Positions 55,458 to 62,347 of a DNA stretch of 64,000 bases are shown piece by piece. A model generated the notes under the pieces. The model did not search any database and had not been told where the DNA came from. It was given only the letters and a program-made list of their open reading frames with translations. This DNA comes from Amycolatopsis sp. A133. Lineage in GTDB: Bacteria; Actinomycetota; Actinomycetes; Mycobacteriales; Pseudonocardiaceae. Position numbers and translations under genes: made by a program. The stretch covers positions 1 to 64,000 of the forward strand of contig NZ_JAVHJU010000046.1 of NCBI RefSeq assembly GCF_031082405.1, written 5' to 3'. Each line of letters opens with the position of its first letter. Position 1 is the first letter of the stretch.

Positions 55458-56015
55458 ATGCCTCGCAAAGCCGGGCGCAGCCCGGAGGAAACGCGCCGGG
55501 CCCTGCTCGACGCCGCCGCCTCGGTCATCCGCACCCGCGGCGTGTCGGCTTCCCTCGACGACATCGCCCGGGCGGCGGGCGTGTCGAAGGGCGGGCTGCT
55601 GTACCACTTCCCCGCCAAGGACGCGCTGGTGCGCACGCTCGCCCAGGACCTGCTGGACGGCTTCCGCGCCGAGGTCCAGGCGGCACTGGACCCCGCCGAC
55701 ACGGCCCCGGGCCGGCTGACGCGCGCCTACGTCCGGGCGTCACTGGACACCTCCCACGACGAGGTCGCCGTCCGCGAGACCATCGCCCTGATCGCCCAGC
55801 TGATCTCGATCCCCGAAATCGCCGAGCTCGCCCGCGCGGACGCCCAGAGGTGGGAGCGCGAACTCCACGCCGACGGCCTCCCGGACCACGTGGTGACCCT
55901 GGTGGTCGCGGCGGCCGACGGAGCGAGCACGGCGCCGCTGTGGGGCGTGGGCATCAACGTGGCGGCGGCCCGGAAGCTGGAACAGCAGCTCCTCGACCTG
56001 ACCCGGGGCGCCTGA
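55458..56015 (+). CDS. TetR-family repressor of the upstream exporter
   Basis: 185 residues. Helix-turn-helix SLDDIARAAGVSKGGLLYHFPAKDALVRTLAQDLL (near 32-66). A ligand domain of the kind that follows GGLLYHFP-type N-termini completes it. ATG 55458 comes 2 nt after the exporter stop, behind GGAAGGG. Being second in the operon, it would be induced together with the pump and shut the operon down through the 30-nt palindrome. Confidence 0.92.
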   Translation: MPRKAGRSPEETRRALLDAAASVIRTRGVSASLDDIARAAGVSKGGLLYHFPAKDALVRTLAQDLLDGFRAEVQAALDPADTAPGRLTRAYVRASLDTSHDEVAVRETIALIAQLISIPEIAELARADAQRWERELHADGLPDHVVTLVVAAADGASTAPLWGVGINVAAARKLEQQLLDLTRGA

Positions 56016-56040
56016 CCGCGGGCGGGCCCCGCCGGGCGGT

Positions 56041-56069
56041 TTGTCAACCCGACTTTGGTGTTGGTAAAT
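56041..56069 (+). promoter_or_regulatory. Promoter of the snapalysin gene
   Basis: TTGTCA (56041-56046) and GTAAAT (56064-56069) are spaced by 17 nt, leaving a leader of about 105 nt before the ATG at 56183. Confidence 0.5.
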
Positions 56070-56182
56070 CACCACTTCCCCGCCCTACGTTAGTCGGCTC
56101 CCGGGACGGCGTCTTGCGGGTAAATTCTCGACAGCGCGCGCAATTCCGGCAAATCCCCGTCCCCTTTACGAGGAGTCTTCCG

Positions 56183-56737
56183 ATGTCGAGGAAGTTCGCC
56201 CTGGCCGGCGCCGTCGCGCTCGCCTTGACCGTGACCCCGCTCGCCGCGGGCACCGCGTCGGCCGCCACCGAGCAGGAAGCCGCCGTCACCACGGTCTACT
56301 ACAGCACCGCGAGCGCGCCGACGTTCCGCTCGGTCATCAACGCCGGTGCCGCCAACTGGAACCGCAGCGTCACCAACGTCCGGCTGGTCGAGCGCAACTC
56401 CGGTGCGAGCCTGCGCTACACCGAAGGCAACGACCCCCGCGGCTCCTACGCCTCGACCAACGGGCACGGCAGCGGCACCATCTTCATCGACTACACCCAG
56501 GCCCGCCAGTACAACCCGACCCGCATCGCCGCGCACGAGACCGGGCACGCCCTCGGGCTGCCCGACCACTACTCGGGCCCGTGCTCGGAGCTGATGTCGG
56601 GCGGCGGCCCCGGCCCGTCCTGCACCAACGCGGTGCCCAACTCCGCCGAGCGCAGCCGGGTGAACCAGCTGTGGGCGAACGGGCTCGTCGCGGCCAACGC
56701 CGAGCAGCGGGTGTACGAAACCGTGTACGGCTTCTGA
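56183..56737 (+). CDS. Snapalysin-like small secreted metalloprotease (M7)
   Basis: 184 residues. Sec signal (about 1-28, ending ASAA), then a single catalytic domain. AAHETGHALGLPDHYSGPCSELMSGG contains HExxHxxGxxD, the zinc site specific to snapalysins, with Asp rather than His as third ligand (first His near residue 118). Two cysteines (GPCSELM, PSCTN) probably form a disulphide. It degrades extracellular protein. The ATG has AGGAG. Streptomyces snapalysin genes usually have a LysR gene beside them; none is here. Confidence 0.93.
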   Translation: MSRKFALAGAVALALTVTPLAAGTASAATEQEAAVTTVYYSTASAPTFRSVINAGAANWNRSVTNVRLVERNSGASLRYTEGNDPRGSYASTNGHGSGTIFIDYTQARQYNPTRIAAHETGHALGLPDHYSGPCSELMSGGGPGPSCTNAVPNSAERSRVNQLWANGLVAANAEQRVYETVYGF

Positions 56738-56745
56738 GCCCAGCG

Positions 56746-56782
56746 GGGTGGTGGCCCGGGCCCGGTGCCCGGGCCACCACCC
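56746..56782 (+). terminator. 15-bp perfect hairpin terminator
   Basis: GGGTGGTGGCCCGGG (56746-56760) pairs with its complement at 56768-56782, loop 7 nt, 8 nt after the snapalysin stop. No U-tract, common for actinomycetes. Confidence 0.8.
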
Positions 56783-56846
56783 TGACCGGGTCGGTCTCGG
56801 TGATCGTCCCGATGTGCCGCGACCGGACCGTCAATACGGTCAAAGC

Positions 56847-57962
56847 ATGCGAAAACCCTTTGTCGCCGGCCTGGCCGGCGTCCTGTTCCTGACCGCGCTC
56901 CCCGCCTCCGCGGCCGCGGCCACCCGGCTCGCTTTGCCCGCCCCCACCGGGCCGTACGCCGTCGGCAGCGTCGATCTGCACCTCGTCGACCACGCCCGGC
57001 CGGACCCCTGGGTCGCCGGGACGACCCGGGAACTCATGGTGACCGTGCGGTATCCCGCGCGTTCCGGCGGTGGCCCGAAGACGCCTTATCTGGCCCCGGG
57101 AGCCGCCGAGGTCATCGCCGGGGAAGATGCGCGGCAGCTCGGCATCACCGCCGACCGGCTCGGCTACACCTTCCCCACGCACGCCCGGGCCGGCGCTCCC
57201 GCGGCCGGTGGGCGACGGCCGGTCGTGCTCTATTCGCCCAGTGCCAAGTACCCGCGCTCGGTCGGGACCACGCAGCTGGAGCAGCTCGCGAGCGAGGGTT
57301 ACGTGACGGTGGCGATCGACCACACGCACGAGCCGGCGGCGGTGGAGTTCCCCGGCGGCCGCGTCGAACGGCGGGTGCTGCCCTCGGGACCCGACGCCGG
57401 CCGCCGGCTGATCGCCACGCGCGTCGCGGACACCCGGTTCGTCCTCGACGCCCTGGAAACCCTGGCCTGCGGCGGCAATCCGGACGCCGAGCACCGCCCG
57501 CTCCCGGCCGGGCTGGTCCCGGACCTGTCCCGGATCGGCATGTTCGGCCACTCCGCGGGCGGGTTCACCACCGGCGAAACGATGGTGGTAGACGCCCGGC
57601 TCGCCGCGGGCGCCGACCTCGACGGCAGCATGGCGTACTCCCAGTCGGCCCGCGAGTTCGGCCGCGTCGCCGACGAAGGCCTCGACCAGCCCTTCCTGCT
57701 CCTGAGCGCCGGCGACCACAGCGCGGCCGCCGATCCGTCGTGGCAGGAGTTCCTCGCCCACCAGCGCGGCCCGGTCCAGGCGCAGCACCTGCCGGACGGC
57801 GAGCACTTCAGCTACACCGACTACCAGGCGCTCCTGCCCCGGCTCGACCTCGACCCGGCGTCGATCGCCCCGTTCGTCGGAACCGTGGACCCGGCCCGGA
57901 GCATCACCACGCAACGGGCGGCTCTCAGCGCGTTCTTCGACCGGTACCTGCAGCACCGGTAA
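56847..57962 (+). CDS. Secreted PAF-acetylhydrolase-like alpha/beta hydrolase
   Basis: 371 residues. Sec signal (about 1-23, ending ASAAAA), then an alpha/beta-hydrolase domain. The nucleophile elbow is GMFGHSAGGFTTGE (Ser near residue 236). RPVVLYSPSAKYPRSVGTTQLEQLASEGYVTVAIDHTHE and the late LPDGEHFSYTD (catalytic His) match the platelet-activating-factor acetylhydrolase/lipase family. It probably cleaves short acyl esters outside the cell. TACGGT lies 6 nt before the ATG, no Shine-Dalgarno: leaderless. Confidence 0.87.
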   Translation: MRKPFVAGLAGVLFLTALPASAAAATRLALPAPTGPYAVGSVDLHLVDHARPDPWVAGTTRELMVTVRYPARSGGGPKTPYLAPGAAEVIAGEDARQLGITADRLGYTFPTHARAGAPAAGGRRPVVLYSPSAKYPRSVGTTQLEQLASEGYVTVAIDHTHEPAAVEFPGGRVERRVLPSGPDAGRRLIATRVADTRFVLDALETLACGGNPDAEHRPLPAGLVPDLSRIGMFGHSAGGFTTGETMVVDARLAAGADLDGSMAYSQSAREFGRVADEGLDQPFLLLSAGDHSAAADPSWQEFLAHQRGPVQAQHLPDGEHFSYTDYQALLPRLDLDPASIAPFVGTVDPARSITTQRAALSAFFDRYLQHR

Positions 57963-57977
57963 TCGTTTCCGGCCACC

Positions 57978-58027
57978 ACGAACAGCCGTTTCCCGAAACC
58001 GGGAATCGGCTGTTCGTTTTGTTCTTT
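57978..58027 (+). terminator. Canonical intrinsic terminator with U-tract
   Basis: ACGAACAGCCG (57978-57988) pairs with CGGCTGTTCGT (58007-58017); an inner TTCCCG/CGGGAA stem extends it. TTTTGTTCTTT follows. This is the most classical terminator in the window. Confidence 0.92.
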
Positions 58028-58103
58028 CACTGTCCGGACGGCCGTTTCCGGCGTAGCGTCGCAAGCTCCGGGTTTCTCTCCTTCTGGTCGATGTGAGGGT
58101 TCG

Positions 58104-59555
58104 ATGCGGCGATTACCATGGCTGGCGGCGGCAATTCTGCTGACCGCGCTCTTCGTGGCGGCACCGGCGCGGGCGGCCGCGGCGTTCGGCAGCACGATGG
58201 TCAACCAGGGCAGCGGAAACTGCGCCGAGGTGCCCGACGCGTCGAGCGCGGTGCAGCTCGTGCAGCGCGGTTGTTCTTCGGCGGCGAACCAGACGTTCAC
58301 CTTCACGCCGTTGCCGGGCAGCACCGACGTCTACACCATCGCGACGATGACCGCGGGCAGCTGCGTCGACATCTACGGCGCGTCCACCGCCGACAATGCC
58401 ACCGTCATCCAGTACGCGTGCCATTCCGGCACGAACCAGCAATTCCGCCTGCAGGCCTTGGGCACGAACACGGTCACCCTGGTTTCGGCCGGGTCCGGGA
58501 AGTGCGTCGCCCCGGCGGCGGCCGGGACCGGGCTCGTGCAGCTGCCGTGCACGACGGCGGCGAGCGGGGTCTGGCGGATCGCCGCCGGGACGAGCGCGGC
58601 CACCTTCACCAACCCGCTGAGCCAGCACGGTCCCGACCCGTGGCTGCAGTACTACAACGGCTTCTACCACCTCGCCACGACGACGTGGAACTCGACGATC
58701 ACCATGCGCAAGTCCCGCACGCTCGGCGGCCTGGCCTCGGCGCCGGACACGGTCCTGTTCACCCTCACCCGGCCCAACGGCGCCGGGACGATGTGGGCGC
58801 CCGAATTCCACCTGCTCACCGGGCCGAACGGGCCGCGCTGGTACCTGTACTACGTCGCCGGCCGCGAACCCTACGACCTCGGCACGCAACGCATCCACGT
58901 GCTCGAGAGCGCCGGGACCGACCCGATGGGGCCGTACGGCTTCAAGGCCGACCTGCTCGATCCCACGCAGGACAACACGTGGGAGCTGGACCCGAGCATC
59001 CTGCAGCTCGACGGCAAGCTCTACCTGCTCGGCACGTTCTACAACGGCTCCCAGCCCAACTTCATCCGCCCGCTGTCCAACCCGTGGACGGCGAGCGGCA
59101 CGCGGCACGTCCTGTCCAGCCCGAGCTACAGCTGGGAGACCGTCGGCGGCGCGGTCAACGAAGGCGCGGAAGTGCTGCAACGCAACGGGAAGACGTTCAT
59201 CGTGTTCTCGGCCGGCCACTGTTCGACTCCCGACTACAAGCTCGGCATCCTGACCTACAACGGCGGCGATCCGCTGCAGCAGTCGTCGTGGGTCAAGTCC
59301 CCGCAGCCGGTCTTCCAGCGTTACGACGCCGGCTCGGTGTTCGGCCCCGGCCACAACGGGTTCTTCAAGTCCCCCGACGGCACCGAGGACTGGATCGTCT
59401 ACCACGCCAACAGTTCCGCGAACGGCGGTTGCGACATGAACCGGACGACCCGCGCCCAGAAGTTCACCTGGAACGCCGACGGGACGCCGAACTTCGGCAC
59501 CCCGGTGGCGCTGGGCACCCGGCTCGCCGTCCCCTCCGGCGAACCCGCGCAGTGA
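58104..59555 (+). CDS. Secreted GH43 arabinofuranosidase-like enzyme with ricin-type domain
   Basis: 483 residues. Sec signal (about 1-26, ending ARAAA). A ricin-B-like carbohydrate-binding domain lies at about 30-165 (GNCAEVPDASS, NQTFTFTPL, GTNQQFRL). A five-bladed GH43 propeller follows. Catalytic acids are visible as Asp in HGPDPWLQYYNGFYHL (near 176), Asp in WELDPSIL (near 295) and Glu in VNEGAEVLQ (near 352). It probably trims alpha-L-arabinofuranose from arabinan. Start supported by GAGGG. It converges with a GH127 beta-L-arabinofuranosidase gene, so the pair points to arabinoside use. Confidence 0.88.
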   Translation: MRRLPWLAAAILLTALFVAAPARAAAAFGSTMVNQGSGNCAEVPDASSAVQLVQRGCSSAANQTFTFTPLPGSTDVYTIATMTAGSCVDIYGASTADNATVIQYACHSGTNQQFRLQALGTNTVTLVSAGSGKCVAPAAAGTGLVQLPCTTAASGVWRIAAGTSAATFTNPLSQHGPDPWLQYYNGFYHLATTTWNSTITMRKSRTLGGLASAPDTVLFTLTRPNGAGTMWAPEFHLLTGPNGPRWYLYYVAGREPYDLGTQRIHVLESAGTDPMGPYGFKADLLDPTQDNTWELDPSILQLDGKLYLLGTFYNGSQPNFIRPLSNPWTASGTRHVLSSPSYSWETVGGAVNEGAEVLQRNGKTFIVFSAGHCSTPDYKLGILTYNGGDPLQQSSWVKSPQPVFQRYDAGSVFGPGHNGFFKSPDGTEDWIVYHANSSANGGCDMNRTTRAQKFTWNADGTPNFGTPVALGTRLAVPSGEPAQ

Positions 59556-59559
59556 GCCG

Positions 59560-59596
59560 GTGAAGGCCACCTCGGCGAACCCGAGGTGGCCTTCAC
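59560..59596. terminator. 16-bp perfect hairpin between GH43 and GH127 genes
   Basis: GTGAAGGCCACCTCGG (59560-59575) pairs with its complement at 59581-59596 over a 5-nt CGAAC loop, between convergent stops at 59555 and 59601. It serves both transcripts. Confidence 0.88.
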
Positions 59597-59600
59597 GGCT

Positions 59601-61823
59601 TCAGCCGACGACGATCCGGTCGATGTCCGGCCCCCAGCCCGACGGGTTGCCGAGCCGGATGGTGTTCGCGCCCGCCGCCAGGTTCAGCGTCACCTGCACC
59701 GAACCGACCGTGTCCCAGCCGCCGGTGCCGGGCGTGCTGACGCTCGTCGAAGCACCGCCGTTCACACTCACCGTCAACGACCGGGACTCACCCGAGGCGT
59801 AGAAGATCGTCACCGGATGCGCGCCCGCCGAGGCAGTCACCCCGGAGAACTGCAGGTAGTTCGCCGAACCACCACCCACGTAACCCACCAGCGCGCCACC
59901 CGACGCACCGGACGAAGTCCGCACCGCGGCCTGCCCGCCCAGGGTGGCCGCTTCCGCCTCGTACGACGTCCCGGTGGGTGGTGTGCCGTTCAGGCGCCAG
60001 TACACCGTGTACCGCTGGTGGTGCGTGGCGTAAAACGGCAGCAGGGTGACCGCACCCGTGCTCGCCGTCCCGGTGAACCGCAGCGGGTTCGCCGGGTCCT
60101 GCTTCAGGGTGGCTGTCTGCAACGTCGGGAGCGCGCTCAGGTTCGTCGAGCCGTACTGGCCCGCGAGCACGATTGCGCCGTACTTCACCGCGCCGGCACC
60201 CGCGTCGTCGTTGGTGCGCGGGAAGGTCAGGGACGCCGGGAGCGTCACGTCGACCACGTCCCCCGGCGCCCACGTCCGGTCGATCGTGAAGTAGGAACCC
60301 GGCGCCGGGCTGCCCTGGGCGACGCCGTTGACCTTCACCACCGCCCCCGACGTCCAGCGGGGGATGCGGATCTTGAGCGCGATGTGCCCGGAGCCGCCGA
60401 TCGTCAGCTTCGTCCCGGACGAGGCCGGGAACGTCGTGTCCTGGCGGACCGTGATCCCGCGGCCCGGCCAGGTCAGCACCGACGCCAGGAACAGGTTTAC
60501 GTACAACGTTTCGCCGCTGAAGGCGTACACGCTGTCGGCGAACTTCGTCTGCGACTCCATGCCGGTGCCGTGGTCGCAGGTGAAGTCGTCGTAGTCGTTG
60601 GCGTAGGTCTTGATCCCGCCGGCGCGCAGCGGCGTGTAATACGTGACGAACCCGTGGCCGGAGGCCGGGTCCTGCTCGCCGAGGATCTGGTTGAACAGCG
60701 CCAGCTCGTAGTAGTCCATGTACTCCGGCACCGGGCTGGTGAAGAACAGCTGCCGGGTCAGCTTGAGCATGTTGTAGGTGTTGCAGACTTCGCACGTGGT
60801 GTCCGACAGCCGGCTCGCGATCGCGTCCGGCGTCTGGAAGTACTCGCCGTCGGAGTTGCCGCCGATCACGTACGAGTGGTGGTCCAGGACGATCCGCCAG
60901 AAGTTCACCGCGATGTCCCGGTAGCGGGTGGTCCCGGTGGCGTGGTACTCGCGGATCGCGCCGATGATCTTCGGGATCTGCGTGTTGGCGTGGAACCCGG
61001 CGAGCCGGTCCTGGCCGGCGGCCAGCGGGTCGAGGATTTGGGCGTGGTCGAACCGCTGCGCCGTGGCGAGGTGGTTCGGGTCGCCCGTCACCTGGTACAG
61101 GTTGGCCAGCACCTCCGGCATCCCGCCGAACTCCGTGCGCAGCACCTGCTGCATCTGCGTGGCCGGCAGCGGGTCGGTGCGGGCCTTCGTCCACACCGCC
61201 TTGCGCAGCAGGACGTCGAGGGCCTGCTGGTTGCCGGCCAGCAGGTACTGGTCGAGCAACCCCGCCATGATCTTGTGCAGCGTGTAGTACGGCGCCCACA
61301 CCGACTGGCCGGCCTCCAGGCGGTCGAAGAAGTTCTCCGGGAACGCCGAGAGGTACCCGGCGTGGAAGCCGCGGCCCGGCGATGCGGCCTGGCACGCGGC
61401 GAGGGCGGTGACCAGGTAGTCGCCCTTGGTCTTGTACGTCGTGTCACCGGTGTTGGCGTACGCCTGGGCCAGCCCGGACAGCAGGTGACCGGTCGAGTGA
61501 CCGCGCAGTTCCGTGCTGGGGCTTTCCCAGCCGCCGCACGGCTGGGCCGCACTGGCCAGCCCGGCGTTGGTCCGGAAGGTGTGCAGCAGGCGGTCGGCGT
61601 CGACGAACCGGAAGTACGCCAGTTGCCGGTTCATGTTGTCGAGGAACGGGCCGGCCTGCAGCCGCACCGCGCCCAGCGGGAACGGGAACACCGAGACGCC
61701 GATGTCCGGCCGGGCCGCCGCCGCGGCGGGCCCGGCCAGTGCGGGGGCCAGGGCCGCGCTCGCGGAGAGCGCGCCCACGGCTTTGAGGAGCAGGCGGCGG
61801 TCGAAGGTGGGTTCGCGCATCAT
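59601..61823 (-). CDS. Tat-exported GH127-like beta-L-arabinofuranosidase with C-terminal CBM
   Basis: 740 residues. FDRRLLLKAVGALSASAALAPALA is a twin-arginine signal. The (alpha/alpha)6 barrel has GHSTGHLLSGLAQAYANTGD and TTCEVCNTYNMLKLTRQLF, with the Glu-x-Cys metal ligands. TCDHGTGMESQTKFAD follows, where a Cys-Cys pair in characterised HypBA1 is Thr-Cys here. Beta domains follow. The last ~130 residues (YEAEAATLGGQAAVRTSSGASGG...ANTIRLGN) are a CBM35-like sugar-binding module. Two ATGs (61823, 61820) follow AAGGAAGG; either may be used. It acts on beta-L-arabinofuranosides outside the cell. Confidence 0.88.
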   Translation of the reverse strand: MMREPTFDRRLLLKAVGALSASAALAPALAGPAAAAARPDIGVSVFPFPLGAVRLQAGPFLDNMNRQLAYFRFVDADRLLHTFRTNAGLASAAQPCGGWESPSTELRGHSTGHLLSGLAQAYANTGDTTYKTKGDYLVTALAACQAASPGRGFHAGYLSAFPENFFDRLEAGQSVWAPYYTLHKIMAGLLDQYLLAGNQQALDVLLRKAVWTKARTDPLPATQMQQVLRTEFGGMPEVLANLYQVTGDPNHLATAQRFDHAQILDPLAAGQDRLAGFHANTQIPKIIGAIREYHATGTTRYRDIAVNFWRIVLDHHSYVIGGNSDGEYFQTPDAIASRLSDTTCEVCNTYNMLKLTRQLFFTSPVPEYMDYYELALFNQILGEQDPASGHGFVTYYTPLRAGGIKTYANDYDDFTCDHGTGMESQTKFADSVYAFSGETLYVNLFLASVLTWPGRGITVRQDTTFPASSGTKLTIGGSGHIALKIRIPRWTSGAVVKVNGVAQGSPAPGSYFTIDRTWAPGDVVDVTLPASLTFPRTNDDAGAGAVKYGAIVLAGQYGSTNLSALPTLQTATLKQDPANPLRFTGTASTGAVTLLPFYATHHQRYTVYWRLNGTPPTGTSYEAEAATLGGQAAVRTSSGASGGALVGYVGGGSANYLQFSGVTASAGAHPVTIFYASGESRSLTVSVNGGASTSVSTPGTGGWDTVGSVQVTLNLAAGANTIRLGNPSGWGPDIDRIVVG

Positions 61824-61854
61824 CGCGCCTTCCTTGAGTGACGAGGTGCGCGGC

Positions 61855-61904
61855 CGGTCGTGAGTGGTAAGGCGGGTTCTAACCCGCCTTACCACTCACG
61901 ACCG
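61855..61904. repeat. 50-nt near-loopless palindrome at the RidA gene end
   Basis: Two 24-nt arms pair perfectly around CT (61879-61880). The right arm encodes the last seven residues of RidA (VVSGKAG) and part of its stop. The left arm is its exact inverse, in the leader of the GH127 gene. It would terminate RidA transcription and could fold in the GH127 leader if that transcript starts upstream. Confidence 0.92.
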
Positions 61905-62280
61905 CGAAGCCTTGGACCTCGACCAGGGCCTCCTCGTCCCACAGCCGGGACACGCCGATCCCCGCCATCGCCGGGTATTCCGTGCCCGCGAGCCGCCGCC
62001 AGACCGCGCCGATCTCGCGCGCGTGAGCGCGGTAGTCCGCCATGTCGACGATGTAGATCGTCACGCTGCAGAGGTCTTCCGGGGACCCGCCGGCCGCCCG
62101 CAGCGACGCCAGCAGGTTGCCGAGCGCGCGTTCGAACTGCTCGACGACGCCCTCGCCGACGATCCGGTTCGACGCGTCCAGCGCGGTTTGCCCGGCGAGG
62201 AAGACGACCCGGCCTTCCGCCACCACCGCGTGCGAGAACCCGGAGGGCTTGCCCAGCTCCGGCGGGTTGATGCGTTCCAT
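61879..62280 (-). CDS. RidA/YjgF-family protein
   Basis: 133 residues. GFSHAVVAEGRVVFLAGQTALD, EQFERALGNLLASLRAAGGSPEDLCSVTIYIVDMADY and GIGVSRLWDEEALVEVQGFAVV give the full family order, including the Arg (near 115) and Glu that bind the imine carboxylate. RidA enzymes hydrolyse reactive enamine/imine intermediates; many paralogues serve catabolic pathways. ATG 62280 is 7 nt from TACGGT with no Shine-Dalgarno, so leaderless. Divergent from an aromatic hydroxylase gene, a frequent companion of RidA paralogues. Confidence 0.92.
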   Translation of the reverse strand: MERINPPELGKPSGFSHAVVAEGRVVFLAGQTALDASNRIVGEGVVEQFERALGNLLASLRAAGGSPEDLCSVTIYIVDMADYRAHAREIGAVWRRLAGTEYPAMAGIGVSRLWDEEALVEVQGFAVVSGKAG

Positions 62281-62310
62281 GCGGAACACCGTACGGCACC
62301 TTTCGCGTTA

Positions 62311-62340
62311 TTGACGGTCGTAGTGGTGACGACATACCCT
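62311..62340 (+). promoter_or_regulatory. Consensus-like promoter of the aromatic hydroxylase gene
   Basis: TTGACG (62311-62316) and TACCCT (62335-62340) are 18 nt apart; the GTG follows 7 nt later, giving a leaderless mRNA. The spacer holds the inverted repeat GTCGT-N7-ACGAC (62317-62333), a candidate repressor site. Confidence 0.7.
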
Positions 62341-62347
62341 GGACGGC

